Below, piece by piece: positions 39,501 through 50,636 of a stretch of 64,000 bases of DNA (position 1 is the stretch's first letter; each line of letters begins with the position of its first letter). The notes beneath the pieces were generated by a model. It was not told where the DNA came from, did not search any database, and saw only the letters and a list, made by a program, of their open reading frames with translations. The stretch is from Nothopassalora personata. Lineage: Eukaryota; Ascomycota; Dothideomycetes; Mycosphaerellales; Mycosphaerellaceae. Location: positions 4,030,001 through 4,094,000 of the forward strand of contig CM066288.1 in the NCBI GenBank assembly GCA_033816765.1, written 5' to 3'. The position numbers and the translations under genes are program-made.

Positions 39501-40617
39501 CTAAGGAAACCCAACCCTGTCCATACTCCTCTCATTCAACCCCCAAGCCTGACTACTCCCATCATGCACAGTTGCCCGCCTCATATCTAAACATGATCAA
39601 CATTTACTTGCATCACACCCGTCATCACAAGAAGTACTCACCTCTAACGAACCTCCCCTCAAACTCTCTCCCAGTACTCCGATGCATCACACACGTATTA
39701 TCCCAAAGCACCACATCGCCCTCTCCCTCCCAAGGAATCGCAATCACGAACTTCCTCTGCGCCGCATGACACCTCAACTTCTCCACCAACAGCCGCGACT
39801 CCTCCTGCCCTAGTCCTTCAATATGATGCACGTGACTAGCAATGTACAGATTCATCCTCCCACTCGCTTCATGCTTCTGGACGAGGCGGTGGCGGGACAT
39901 GAAGTGGTCCTCTGGCTGGATGCCTGGGAGCGCTTCCGGTGAAGCGAGTTTACGCGAGTGGTAGAGGGAGTGGCAGGCTATATAATCATGCTCCAGGAGA
40001 GATGCTTTGAGGTCTGAGGGGAGTTCATCGTAGGCTGAGCGAGTGTCGGCGAATTCTGTTGCGCCGCCCATGCCGGCGGGTGGGAGCTCGTGGGCGCGTA
40101 GGATACTGTAGCCTGCGCGGCGAGGATTGAAGGAGGAGTCGACGTGGAAGAGCGTGGTGCCCTGGAAACGTTGTTAGGAGGGAAGGAGAGAAGTGCTGGG
40201 GGATGAGATTTTTCACCTTGTTCATGGCGGCTCGATGACTATGAAGAGGCGCGATTGATCCATCTTCGAGGAGGTTGCTGACGTCGAAGAGTTGATCGTA
40301 GGCCAGTCGATTCTTCTTGCCGAGTTTGTTGTACGGCGTGACATCGTCGAGCTCGCCGAACTTCGCGGCGAAGGCGACGTGGCCTGCGTCGTCGAGGCCG
40401 GTGGAGGGGAAGCGGACTACGCCGTACTGTGACGGTCTTGGTACTTGACCAGGTCATTAGGTTATGTAGCTGACGAGCTCACTTTTGAGATGATGTTGCG
40501 GAGCTCTTCAAACACATCGTCTGGTATCTCTTTGCTGAAGTCGACACCCCTGACTTCAGCCGCAAAGGTCGGATGCAGCTCAGTAACTTGTAATCTGTCT
40601 TCTTCTCCGCGATGCAT
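39501..40617 (-). CDS. TauD/TfdA-type Fe(II)/2-oxoglutarate-dependent dioxygenase
   Basis: Four exons give 316 aa: 40483-40617, 40217-40426, 39642-40161 and 39501-39586. All introns are GT...AG, 55-56 bp, and the phases close exactly. The start is MHRGEEDRLQVTELHPTFAA. Iron ligands are the H-x-D motif in LFHVDSSF (start of exon 3) and the distal His in DNTCVMHRSTG. The C-terminal RDMRRATVHD supplies the Arg that binds 2-oxoglutarate. The family hydroxylates or cleaves small acids such as taurine, 2,4-D or alkyl sulfonates; the substrate here cannot be told. Size and motif spacing are normal, and the enzyme is probably cytosolic. The 5' splice site of intron 1 is GTGAGC with branch CTAAT. Confidence 0.9.
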
Positions 40618-40960
40618 GTCTACTGATTAGATCTAGTGTCAATGTGTTCCAGCTCGAATTTCGTCGATGGCTGCGCAAGATACGTACCCTCGGCTTGGAG
40701 CTCCGTTGCCGAGCGAGCTTGAGATGCGAATGTCATTATTTGCATTACTCAACACTAAGGTATGCCTGTATTAACAATAGATCGCTCATGCTTCAGAATG
40801 TAGATCGAAGCTTCCTGGGGTATTTGCTTCCTCAAACGCCGTCGCTGCCAATGCTTCTGGGTTCCAATGTTATGCAATCTGCTTCATTCTGATCACCATG
40901 ATATCCGATCCGCGTCCTGTAGTGTGCCTTGGTAGGCCGTTGCTGTTCTTGAGATGCTTG
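40618..40960. other. Intergenic, upstream of the dioxygenase
   Basis: 343 bp between the dioxygenase start and the Spo71-like stop (both minus). No gene is seen. Confidence 0.5.
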
Positions 40961-43840
40961 CTAATTCTCCTTCTCATCGTCAACAATTCGCACTTCCTCG
41001 TTCTGTGCGGCCAGCCTTTCGATTTCGACCTGGATAGCGAGTACCCAGTGGTCTCTTTCTGCGCGACTTCTCGCTTTGAAGACAACGCTGCGACCTGTCG
41101 CACCAAGTTGGCTGACACGAGTCAACTTCGTCTTGCCTCTCTCGCGCTTTGAGTCGCTCTCAATAGAACTGCGCCCGGCCGCCTTGACATCATCGACGTT
41201 CTGCGAGCTCTTAAACCAAGACTTGCTCTTAGCATGCCAAATGACGAATGTGATCATGGCGTCCTCGTCGGTGCTCGTCCAGTTGTCTTCAAGATAGATG
41301 CGCGGTAACGCGTGATGTCCAGGTGCGTTTGAGTCGAAAGTCTGGTTCTGGTAAAGGAGATCGTTTTCGGTTAGCAGTCCAGAGTACAGGTAGCAACCCT
41401 CGAGCGATATCGATGCAATGCGCTCGTGGTGTATATGTACTAGCTTTTTGCCGGACCGCTTCCTCAAAGTGTCCTGGTAAATGAGTAGATGCCCGTGGGA
41501 TAGCAACACATGACATCTGTTAAATGTAGTATGCTTCCTAGGTTTGCGGAAGAGTACTCCGGAGTGGTGTATCGTACGGCACTCTGAAATGCCGCACATG
41601 TTGTAAAGTTTGGGCGAAGCATACGACTGGTTGACCTCCCACTTGTAGGCGAATTGGCCAACGACCGCTTCTGCACGTTCGTCGATACCAAGCTGTTGCA
41701 GATTTTGCTCGCGAGTCGATTTATAGAGAGCCATATCTGCTCTCTTTCGCTCGGTCCAGTAAGCAACCAATAGCTTCAAGCGATTCCTCCACTCGTTCCT
41801 GGTGGCTTTGTTGTAGGCCTGCAGCCGAACGACCAGGCCATTGTTAAGGACAAGTTCAAGCACTCGATCCTCGTCAATTTCTTGAGTATTGCCATCCGCG
41901 GTGCAACTGCTATTGCTGTCTTCGTGTTCGTGAAAGTCAACGTCAGAGCCGTCTTCTACGTGCTCGTCCACCGGTGTCGCGCCTCTGTGGAAGTCACGCA
42001 CGTACTTGACATTGCACAAATTGATAAAGCCATCCGAGGCCAGCATCATGTTCACATTCCGTTCTGCTTCGGCTGCGGCTACTTTGTCCATGACCTCGAG
42101 ATCGGTGGCGCTCTTGACGCCTTCAGTGTCGAGCCAAGCGACATGGTCGCCTTCGAGTGGATATGGATCAACTTCATATACAAGTGGCATCTCCTCTAAG
42201 ATTTCCTTCGCAGATGGAACATGGCCGTTGTCTTGCCGTGCCGGCACCTTGTAAGGTGGTGGTGTTGATTGGGCTGGCTGGACGAAGACCAGATACTGAC
42301 TTTGTGTGGTGAAGTATAATCGTTTGTACATCATCCTTTTGAGCTTGATCTCCTTGCCTTTCTGCGATGTGAGTCTTATCAAGTAGCCTTCGACAGGAGT
42401 AGGCTCTTCTAGAACCTCCCCATCACGTTGTCTAATAGACAGGGGATAGTGATCCTTGGGTCGCAGCTCCAGATCGTGAGTCTTTTGCATGCCAATCGTG
42501 CCATACATGCGTTGCTCCACAGCGCCGAACACCCACTCAAGTCGATCGTAGCGCTTCCAGGCCAAACCTATTCGATCCATTTCCGCCCACGACTTCAGCA
42601 CATCTTCCCATTCGGGGGACTGCTTCAGCATCGCCAGACATCGTGAGACAATGGCACCGGCCGCACCCTTCTCTTCGTGCACAGCTTTTGCCAGGGCTTG
42701 CTCGTCACCCTCGGCGGCATCGGCAAGCGTCTGAGATTCCTCCAATGCTCTAAACGGATCGTCCAGGCGAAGACTGACACTGAGGTCCGGAACGTTGATC
42801 TGCAAAGTCTGGGCTCGCTTAAGTCCCAGAAGTCCTCGCAGGAAGGTGTACCATCCGACCGCAGCGGCAGTAGATTGTGCTCGGAGGTAGTAGATAGTCG
42901 TCCGCATGCCATTGGTCGTCCAGACACACAAGGTCTTGTCCAACGCCGAGTAGACGTTCACCTTGAAAGTCTTGCTGCTCAGTAGGATCTGAACTTTGGG
43001 CTTCTTCTTGACTTTCTCTCCTTCCTTCACCGCGATGACTCTTGTCTGGTACAACTGCAGCACAGCTTCTGCGTCTTCCTCAGTATGCCTCCTGCAGACA
43101 ACCATGAACTCCCGCCACTTGTCGATGCTCTTGGTCTCCACGCCCTGGCTGACCTTCTCGTCATAATCTTCCCGCAATGATTGCTGAGTGATGTCGATGC
43201 GAATCAGCATCTTGTCCACCTTCATCATCTCTCCATCTTTGACCTTGGAGCTTCGAAAGCTGCCCTTTGCGGCTAGACGTTGGGCACGGGCCTTGAGCTG
43301 TAATCTGCTGGCTTCAGTGAAGCGTACGTTGGGCACAGGCAGCTTGCCAGCTACACGCTCGACGCGGGATGCCTCGGTCCGCCTGTTGAGGATGGGCTGC
43401 AGAGGTGGAGCGGCATCGGTCGTCTGCTCGTCGTCGGGTCCGTCGTTGCCCTGCGGTCGGGGTGTCGCGCTGACGGAGCTGATACGCTGGCTGCCATGTT
43501 GGCTGTGCAGGAGACTGGTTATGCTAGTAGCAGGCTCCGGCTCACATAGAGCAGCGCCTCCTGCGGACAGAGTCGGTGACCTTGGCAGGGCATCTTCAGC
43601 TGGTTGTGCTTCTGCGTGGTGGCCAACGTTCGATACAGGGTGGGCTGCTGTGAAGGTAGGCTGTCTCTTGGCACTACTGCCGACGTACTGCCTGTACCAT
43701 TGCTTTCGGTGACTGTTGAGCCATCCCTCGGGCACGGGACCTATGAAGGCGCGCCGCGTGGTTTCGTGGAGGTGTTGCGCGGTGGCATGTTCCAGTCTCT
43801 TTGCCGTGTGTGAGTCCGGCGGCAGGGTTGGCCGACTCAT
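40961..43840 (-). CDS. Spo71-like PH-domain protein
   Basis: A 959-aa single-exon frame. The N-terminal RRAFIGPVPEGWL (about 29-41) and the later DKMLIRIDITQQSLREDYDE...WREFMVVCRR block (about 205-250) match the sporulation protein Spo71/Mug56 family as I know it. A PH domain follows at about 490-620 (VEGYLIRLTSQKGKEIKLKRMMYKR), and a second at about 775-950 (HSGVLFRKPRKHTTFNRCHV...ERDHWVLAIQVEIERLA). In yeasts Spo71 acts in prospore membrane growth during sporulation with Vps13-type lipid transfer. In filamentous fungi the role is less clear. PH domains imply membrane binding. It is divergent from the L2HGDH-like gene (767-bp shared upstream region). Confidence 0.75.
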   Translation of the reverse strand: MSRPTLPPDSHTAKRLEHATAQHLHETTRRAFIGPVPEGWLNSHRKQWYRQYVGSSAKRQPTFTAAHPVSNVGHHAEAQPAEDALPRSPTLSAGGAALCEPEPATSITSLLHSQHGSQRISSVSATPRPQGNDGPDDEQTTDAAPPLQPILNRRTEASRVERVAGKLPVPNVRFTEASRLQLKARAQRLAAKGSFRSSKVKDGEMMKVDKMLIRIDITQQSLREDYDEKVSQGVETKSIDKWREFMVVCRRHTEEDAEAVLQLYQTRVIAVKEGEKVKKKPKVQILLSSKTFKVNVYSALDKTLCVWTTNGMRTTIYYLRAQSTAAAVGWYTFLRGLLGLKRAQTLQINVPDLSVSLRLDDPFRALEESQTLADAAEGDEQALAKAVHEEKGAAGAIVSRCLAMLKQSPEWEDVLKSWAEMDRIGLAWKRYDRLEWVFGAVEQRMYGTIGMQKTHDLELRPKDHYPLSIRQRDGEVLEEPTPVEGYLIRLTSQKGKEIKLKRMMYKRLYFTTQSQYLVFVQPAQSTPPPYKVPARQDNGHVPSAKEILEEMPLVYEVDPYPLEGDHVAWLDTEGVKSATDLEVMDKVAAAEAERNVNMMLASDGFINLCNVKYVRDFHRGATPVDEHVEDGSDVDFHEHEDSNSSCTADGNTQEIDEDRVLELVLNNGLVVRLQAYNKATRNEWRNRLKLLVAYWTERKRADMALYKSTREQNLQQLGIDERAEAVVGQFAYKWEVNQSYASPKLYNMCGISECRTIHHSGVLFRKPRKHTTFNRCHVLLSHGHLLIYQDTLRKRSGKKLVHIHHERIASISLEGCYLYSGLLTENDLLYQNQTFDSNAPGHHALPRIYLEDNWTSTDEDAMITFVIWHAKSKSWFKSSQNVDDVKAAGRSSIESDSKRERGKTKLTRVSQLGATGRSVVFKARSRAERDHWVLAIQVEIERLAAQNEEVRIVDDEKEN

Positions 43841-44606
43841 TGCAGCAGACGCTCGTTCGTCACATCACCCGAATTCTTGCACTGATCCCAGGACACTACC
43901 AGCATACATTGTTGTCCCACGATGGCACGTCGACACAAGCAGGACAACCGAAAGTCAGGAAGCTTCACTGGCCTGTCCGTCTCAGCGGCAGGGAGTGGCG
44001 ATCTACAGTACGTTGACGTCGGCGGCTTCAACTTCTCTCATGTATGGCAGCCACGTGTGCATGATATTTCGAAATCACACGCCCGATGCAGGTATCATCA
44101 TCTTCCACCAATTGTTGATTGGCCTTCGTCAAGCTTCAACGGCCTTTGCCAACGGAGGCCTTGTGCTTTCCGGACTTGTTCAGCAAATCCCCTACCTAAT
44201 TGTCATCAGGAGAAATCGCCTTGTTAGGAGACATGCCAACACCGTTCTTCGATTACAAGGCTGTGTTACCTCATCATTCCTATGTGTACGACTCGGGCCA
44301 TGCAGTCGGCAGGAGCGTATTCGAGGCCCCGGGCAATCACACAGACATGGACGTTCCGACATAAAATGCATCCATGCAAATGCAGTCTTCCGCCGAAATT
44401 TAGTCAATTCGTCATTGAATATTGATGGATGGTGTTCCTACCACTTTGCCGGCAGGCGATCGAGTTCATTGCCGAAGCCATCCCGTCCATATGTCCACCT
44501 GCACGCAATGCCTTTGCTACTTTTTCTGTTATTGATTGTCGACACCTAGATCGTAATATACTTCGTTCAGCACACTTGCCATGTGCTTGTCGTTCATGAA
44601 GTCGTG
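43841..44606. promoter_or_regulatory. Shared divergent upstream region, Spo71-like / L2HGDH-like
   Basis: 766 bp between two divergent starts. Open frames here (for example 43716-44549 plus) run partly antisense to the Spo71-like gene and look like chance. No conserved motif is assigned. Confidence 0.4.
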
Positions 44607-45949
44607 ATGCTCTCCCGCCACGCCATCTCGGCACTCAGTCGCCACGCCCGCTCTTTCTCGTCAACATCGAGGCGGGATGCGGACTTTACTCACGCAGTCA
44701 TCGGCGCTGGCGCTGTAGGACTGTCGATAGCAAGGCGATTGCAACAAGTCGAAGGAGCTTCAGTTGTCCTCGTTGAGAAGCATAACATGGTCGGCAGCGA
44801 AACGAGCAGTCGCAACTCAGAGGTTTGATAGACAATCCAATCCATTGCCACAGACAACGACTCATGCAATTACAGGTCATTCATGCCGGTCTATACTATG
44901 GCAAAAACAGCCTCAAGACACGACTGTGCATTAAAGGCAAGGAAATGATGTATGATTATTGCAAGAAGAATGACGTCGGCTTCACGAATTGTGGCAAATG
45001 GATTGTTGCACAGGATGATACGCAGATGCGGGAATGTCAAAAGGTATATGACTTTGCCAAAGACATTGGGGTACCGATCAGATGGGTGTCGAAGGAGGAG
45101 GCGAAGAGACGTGAGCCTGATGTGAGGGCCGAGGCTGGTGTGTTGGAGAGCACAACTACTGGTATTGTCGATTCGCATGGTTTCATGCAAGCGTTGCAGG
45201 GCGATTTTGAAAACTTCGGAGGCACCACTGCACTGGTCAGCCCAGTCACGAGGATAGAGGCGCCTTCTGCTGGGTATGGAGACTGGAAGATCTGGACTGG
45301 CAGCAATACTTCCGAGCCACTTCCTTCTTCGCCCGCGCCTCAAACACCTGAGCAAAGTCCAACCTCAGAAGATGATAACTTCATCACAGCAGAGTCGGTT
45401 ATCAACAGCGCTGGTCTGTACGCTTGCGCGATCAATAACATGATTCTGCCTAAAGAGCGACACCGCACGCCATACTACGCCAAAGGCTCATACTTCACAT
45501 ACTCCAAATCGACCCCACGAACATCAACACTCATATATCCTGCTCCCATCCCGGGACTAGGTGGTCTGGGAACGCATCTGACATTCGACCTCGGCGGACA
45601 GATCCGCTTCGGGCCAGACGTGGAATGGGTCGACCATCCTCACGATCTGGCGCCAACTCCAGACAAGAAGCGATTCGAAGCTGCTCTCGAAACCATCAAA
45701 TCGTATCTACCCACTGTCGACACGAGTGCTATATCACTTGGCTACGCTGGGATCCGACCAAAGCTTGGGAAGATGAGCGCTGTGGCAAGCGGCAGCACTT
45801 TCCAGGACTTTTACATCAAGAAAGAGGAGGGCTATGATGGCTTTGTCAATCTGCTCGGGATTGAGAGTCCAGGCCTTACTAGCAGTTTGGCGATTGGAGA
45901 GGAGGTGTATAGATTACTTTATAAGCCGGAGCCGTTGAACTGTAGGTGA
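44607..45949 (+). CDS. L-2-hydroxyglutarate dehydrogenase-like FAD enzyme, probably mitochondrial
   Basis: Two exons (44607-44822, 44876-45949) give 429 aa. The 53-bp intron splits the codons for RNSE/VIHAG. The N-terminus is Arg/Ser-rich without acids (MLSRHAISALSRHARSFSST), a likely mitochondrial presequence. A Rossmann FAD site follows (AVIGAGAVGLSIARRL, about 30-45, with Glu at VVLVEKH). The family motif S-x-R-N-S-x-V-x-H-A-G is intact across the splice. The C-terminal GYAGIRPKLG and LLGIESPGLTSSLAIG match the family. It oxidises L-2-hydroxyglutarate, a toxic side product of malate dehydrogenase, to 2-oxoglutarate. Length is normal. A short insert rich in Ser/Pro (about 235-255) is unusual. 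Confidence 0.85.
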
Positions 45950-46529
45950 CGGGACATGCTTGTCGAGCGCACCAGGGTTTAAGGTATACTGAACCACTGT
46001 TATGGTGTCACCGCGGACTACTCGTACATGCAGCGGCTAGGGAACCTCTCGCGTAGCGACCCGCGAGCTACGCTGTCCTGCATCCTAGGAGTTTGACTTA
46101 CGCGAAAGCCTCCTGCTCAGGAAGGTGGGCATTCCGAAGCACATGCTTCGAGCTTGTGGGTGAATGCTTCCCATGCCAAGCACAAACTATGGGCCTTCTC
46201 GCGCGTCCAGCCACCGCTCGAAGACTCCCTCGATGTATGTCGGCTCGAGCTGTTAACGGCATGGGTATATTCGAGGAGTATGGTTCTGGTTCACTGCTGC
46301 CAGACGCGATCCCGACACGCGGTGGACAAAATAGAGCCTTGAGCCGACAGAGAAATGCTTGCACTCTTTGTTGGGGTCTCGAGCCGACACAGACCGAGGG
46401 CATGTAAGGTCGGAATGCGATGCATAGATCATGAGCAAGAGTCGCAATCATAATCTGGTCCCTCTCGAACCTTGGGTATCATCTATCGTCTAAAAGTCGC
46501 TAAAAACAATATCAATCGTTCTGCGTAGC
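45950..46529. other. Intergenic between convergent genes
   Basis: 580 bp between the ends of the L2HGDH-like (+) and Ubc6 (-) genes. The 117-aa minus frame at 46098-46451 has no domain features. Nothing is assigned. Confidence 0.45.
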
Positions 46530-47384
46530 CTATAGGAGGTACTTCTTCCACACCAAGAAGACCAGCGCCGCCACAATACCGTAAATCGCCTTGTCAATCC
46601 ATGCGGGGATGCCATCGTCTCGTCTTGGAGCTGGACGCTGTTGCTGTTGCTGTTGCAGTGCTGCAGCAGTAGGTGGTGGCACTGGCGCTGGTCCCGAAGC
46701 TGGTCTCGTCTCGGCAGTACCGGCTGTTATCGGCGCAGGAGCAGCATTGGGAGGCACCTCAGGGGCTTTAGTTGCCGGACTTGATGCTTCGTCCTTCGCC
46801 TTAGCATCGCCCTTACTCAGATCCTCCCTATATGCCAACCTCAACTCCTCCGGCACAACATCCGTCTTTTCCTCTGCACCGCTCTCCTTCACCGCCGCTT
46901 GCTGCTCCTTCATAATATCTTCATTCGTCTTCCCACAAGTCGCACACTTCCCAGCCTTGCTCTGCGCCGCGAACCTCCTCCGCACTTCGTCACTCGCTTC
47001 CATCCCTCCCAACTGTCCCTTCGCGTCTGTGTCCATGAAGCTTCGGATCGCGACCAGTGCCGTCCTGATACCCCACGCGGGCTGCCATGTTTCTTCGTGA
47101 TGACCGCTGATTGAGAGACAGATCTCTCTGTTTACTTCAAAGCGGCCTGTTGGCGTGAGGAACCGGAATGATGGTGGTTTGAGAGGATATGCTGGCGGGA
47201 GCACTATGCGGCCGTGGTAGATGCCGCCTTCGAAGGCCGATGGAGCGGGTGGGCCTTTGATGGTGAAGTGCCACTCGAAGAGGTCGTGTTCTAGTGGTGC
47301 TGCATGGTAGTCCGTGGAGGGTTGATTGGCGAGTTCGGATGCTTCTTTGAGGATGCGTTTGACGGTGGGGGATCTGGTTGACAT
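46530..47384 (-). CDS. UBC6: Ubiquitin-conjugating enzyme E2 Ubc6 (UBE2J type), ER-anchored
   Basis: 284 aa from the ATG at 47384 (MSTRSPTVKRILKEASEL); the upstream in-frame Met at 47423 is not family-like. The UBC fold spans residues 5-155, with P-x-x-x-F-E-G-G-I-Y-H-G and YPLKPPSFRFLTP. The active-site Cys is in NREICLSISGHHEETWQPAWG (about residue 87). A Pro/Ala/Glu-rich linker holds a Gln run. The C-terminal anchor is AIYGIVAALVFLVWKKYLL. It transfers ubiquitin to misfolded ER proteins in ERAD, with the catalytic domain in the cytosol. A C-x2-C pair (CATCG, about 165) in the linker also occurs in fungal homologues, as far as I recall. Divergent from the PEX11-like gene. Confidence 0.93.
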   Translation of the reverse strand: MSTRSPTVKRILKEASELANQPSTDYHAAPLEHDLFEWHFTIKGPPAPSAFEGGIYHGRIVLPPAYPLKPPSFRFLTPTGRFEVNREICLSISGHHEETWQPAWGIRTALVAIRSFMDTDAKGQLGGMEASDEVRRRFAAQSKAGKCATCGKTNEDIMKEQQAAVKESGAEEKTDVVPEELRLAYREDLSKGDAKAKDEASSPATKAPEVPPNAAPAPITAGTAETRPASGPAPVPPPTAAALQQQQQQRPAPRRDDGIPAWIDKAIYGIVAALVFLVWKKYLL

Positions 47385-47639
47385 TGCTGATGCTGGGTGT
47401 GAAGGATGCTGTTGACATGTCAATGTCGTTGTTTCATGTCGTTGACACTCTTAAGAATGGAGGTAAATACGGAGAGGAAAGTGCCAGGTGTTCGATCGCG
47501 GTTCACACATGCATGCATGGATGTAGCTGACGTTGCCATTCACCTTCCAATGCCGGCGAGCGGACCTGTTTCTGTTCTCCACATGGATCGACCCGCCTTC
47601 ACATGCTTGTCTTCCATACGCATCAACACCATCTCCACC
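47385..47639. promoter_or_regulatory. Compact divergent promoter, UBC6 / PEX11-like
   Basis: 255 bp between the two start codons, with repeated TGTTGACATG/CATGTCGTTGACA half-sites near 47,410-47,450 (CTGTTGACATGTCAATG). Confidence 0.45.
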
Positions 47640-48509
47640 ATGTCGAGAATCTCCGTCCAGCACCTCAAACTCTTCCTCTCCGCCACAGGACACCGCAGCG
47701 ATGCCCTCATCAGCCATCTCTCCCGCCTGCTCACCACCCACAAAGGCCTCACAGCATCCCTCACAACCCTGTACTACACCATGATGTTCGTGCACTCCCG
47801 CTTGACGCGAATCCTCGAAATGCGATACGAGAAGCTAGCCCTTAGCATCGCATCCAAAGCCTCAGCCACTGGCGCTCTCCTCCCAGGTGAAACAATGGTC
47901 GCACACATCGAAGCACCGCATTTGCGACTGACGCAGTGGTGTGCCGGGGTAAAGTCTTTAGGAGATGCGACTGAAGATGTGAGGTTGTTCCTGCGATTGT
48001 TTGGTCTGTTGGGAGTGTACACGTGGGCGAAAGAGACGTATGCGAAACAGCATCGAGATCCTGCAATCAAGGTGTTGTTGTGGGCGAGGATAGGTGCATA
48101 TACTGGCTTCCAAGTGTTCGAGAACCTGGCATATTTGGTAAGACGGGGAATGCTACGGGGCGATAGAGCTACAGCGAATGAGGCGAAGTGGTGGGCCTGG
48201 AGTGGGAGGTTCTGGGTCGCAGAGGTTGTGCTAGAACTGTTGAGGTTGGCGAGGGTGAGGCAGCTGCGATATAATGAAGAGTTTGGAGCTGAGAAGGTGG
48301 GAGATGATCAGAATGTGACTGTGCGAAGCCAACAGTTGAACGAGAAGTGGTCGGATCTATATGCATATGGAGGTTGGCTGTTGCCCGGGATTCATTTCAG
48401 CTTCCTGGACGAAGAAGAACACAGTCCTATCTCTGAGGCCTGGATGGGTGCTTCAGGCATGGTACCGGGCGTGATAGGACTGAGAAATGCATGGCGTGAG
48501 ACAGCATGA
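47640..48509 (+). CDS. PEX11-family peroxisomal membrane protein
   Basis: 289 aa from the ATG at 47640 (CACCATGTCG), starting MSRISVQHLKLFLSATGHRS. An open frame extends upstream to 47406 but lies in the divergent promoter. PEX11 features include an N-terminal amphipathic region, LRLFGLLGVYTWAKETY (about 120-137) and GAYTGFQVFENLAYLVRRGML (about 157-178). A C-terminal hydrophobic block (YAYGGWLLPGIHFSF, about 238) and EAWMGASGMVPGVIGLRNAW follow. The family elongates and divides peroxisomes. It resembles the PEX11C-type fungal paralogue more than yeast Pex11. It ends 65 bp from the end of the POL12 gene (convergent). Confidence 0.8.
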   Translation: MSRISVQHLKLFLSATGHRSDALISHLSRLLTTHKGLTASLTTLYYTMMFVHSRLTRILEMRYEKLALSIASKASATGALLPGETMVAHIEAPHLRLTQWCAGVKSLGDATEDVRLFLRLFGLLGVYTWAKETYAKQHRDPAIKVLLWARIGAYTGFQVFENLAYLVRRGMLRGDRATANEAKWWAWSGRFWVAEVVLELLRLARVRQLRYNEEFGAEKVGDDQNVTVRSQQLNEKWSDLYAYGGWLLPGIHFSFLDEEEHSPISEAWMGASGMVPGVIGLRNAWRETA

Positions 48510-48574
48510 ATCGATTGACACAGCAGCCTGCGATAGTGCAATTTACACAACGGGCGTCACAGCACATGATCCAA

Positions 48575-50636
48575 CTATATCCGAGTAATGTCTACACGTG
48601 CACGATCGTACAGATTGTGGCCAACGAGCTCTCCAGACTCGCGCTCTTCGTCTGATAGTACTCGGGGCTGGACGCTCACCGCAGCATAGGTCCCTGCTCC
48701 TCGCTTCTTGCTCAGCGTGCCAGGGTTGATACACAGTACTCCGTTGACCACCTAAAAGTGATCAAATTAGCAACGATCGAACTGGAACATATGAGGCCAC
48801 ACTGCTTACCTTTGCAAACGGGTTCAAGACAGACGGCAGTATAAGCATGTCCGGCCTGACCTGCCAGAATTCGCCAAGCTTGTAATAGGTCAAGTCGATA
48901 TTGGCACCCATCGCCAGTCGTTCCTCGCCACCCGGCGCAGGTGTCTCGCCAGGTATTGCTGTAGGCTTTGGAAGGTCTTCTCGAGCCGCCGGTGGGAACA
49001 CCGGGAAGAAGTGGCTTTGCTCGAGTAAATGATTCGATAATCTGCCTAGGAGGTCATCATTGAATGCTTGTCCTTTCTCTGCCTGGTAGACGTTCTCGCG
49101 TCTCAGCTCCGACAGCACGTCTTGCGACGACATGCCGACAAGCATATCGTTGATCGAGAGTGCCATTGGATTCGCGACAAACTGTACCTGCCTCGGCAAT
49201 GCGAGCTGAGGCTTCGGAACACGATCCTGTGGCCAGGAGACGTGCTTGCTGATGGCATCTCGCACCGAGGGAACCATCACGATCGTGATTGTGGGCACCG
49301 CTTGCGCCAGCTTTTGCAGTGGCTCGCTGATCAGTATCCTGAAGACGTCGATGATTGTTGCCTGGTCTGGCTGTATCTTCGCGTCGGATGGTAAGTATGG
49401 TTCGAAGTCGCCGGAGGCTACCACGGGATGCTCGAGGTCCAGAAACGGACCTGTCAGCATCAGCACATCTGCTCGACTAGACTCGGCCTTCTCCAGGAGT
49501 GCATAAAGAGGCGCGAACGAAAGGTCGGTGTCTGTAGTGTATGGTCCACTGCCAACCAGCATGCTCAAAGGTGTTGTCTCTCCATCTGCTCCCGTCAAGC
49601 GATCATTGTGCACTTCGATGTCTTGCGTCCGTGATGCTGCCGGGGGGAGCATAGGCATTGAGAGTACGTCTGTGGCTGCGAAGAACTCTCCGCTGACATT
49701 TGTACCCTTTAGAGCCACGATCTTGCCCGGGAAGAAGTCAAAGCCCAGGCCTTCCATCTTCAAAGGCACTCGCATTCCAGCGCCCATCCGTCTGCTCGTC
49801 TCCAATACCAAGCTAGCTGCATTGAGCTTCCCAGCCGGTGCATCATTCGCTATCCTGCCCACCGCGACTATTTCTGCTGTAGATTGTGCTGCTGGGTTGC
49901 CGAATGCCGTATCTGGTAGTTCATAGTGCTTCTGTACTTGCTCTGTGAAAGTGTCGATCCTATCGTCGAGGATCTCGGAGGCTTCCGACAACTTCATGGC
50001 CATTGGTTTGTATGCGAACTTTGGCAGATCCATAGCCGCCTTGAGCTTTACTCGTGCTTCGGCAGGTGGAATCTCCGAGGCTGTAGCAGCAGCAAGTTGT
50101 GAATTGATCGACTCAATGATATCGCCGGCGTTTTTGCGGTCCTGGAACGCAACTGTAGGAACATTTCCTCCCACAGTAGGCGTCTTGCTATCTGCTGGCG
50201 AGCTGTTCAACCCACTTCGCATTGCTTTCGAGGAAGGAGTGTCGAAGTTGGTGGACTTTCTTTTCGCGGCGTTCGTTCGTGAAGTGGGCGTTGTAGAGAC
50301 CATGCCATCGAGCATGCCAAACACGTCGCCTCCTGTTGTGCCTCCTCTTGGTGTGGCTGCTGTTCGTTTGGCAGCTCCGTGGCTTGCATGCACTTTCCTC
50401 GAGTCGCGCTCCAATGCATCTTGTAGTGTCTTCTTGAAGTCGCGTACAGTCTTGTAGTCGAGTTTCGTTGTCTCGACGCCCATCTGGATAACATAGCTGT
50501 CCCATTTGTAGTAGAGGTCCTCCGGTGTCAATGACATGAGCTGAATGATGTGCAGGAGTTCGGTAACGACATCTTGAGGTAGAGCTGTGTCTGGTGGGGC
50601 AAAGAACTGATTGATTGCCTTCTCGAGGTCCGCCAT
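48575..50636 (-). CDS. POL12: DNA polymerase alpha subunit B (Pol12)
   Basis: Two exons, 48810-50636 and 48575-48751, with a 58-bp intron (GTAAGC, CTAAT, TTTTAG), give 667 aa. The start is MADLEKAINQFF; an in-frame ATG at 50699 would add 21 residues. An N-terminal helical domain (about 1-95) is followed by a phospho-site-rich linker (100-190), then an OB fold (about 225-340). The inactive calcineurin-like phosphoesterase domain comes next (SMLVGSGPYTTDTDLSFAPL, DVLMLTGPFLDLEHP, VPSVRD). It ends VVNGVLCINPGTLSKKRGAG. It is the regulatory subunit of the primase-polymerase alpha complex in the nucleus. The last 58 residues lie in exon 2. Confidence 0.93.

Noticed and set aside
43716..44549. 277-aa plus-strand frame between Spo71-like and L2HGDH-like genes
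   Set aside because: Its first part is antisense to the Spo71-like coding sequence and the rest covers a divergent promoter. The composition is not protein-like.
46098..46451. 117-aa minus-strand frame
   Set aside because: Between convergent gene ends, no domain, rival frames on both strands.
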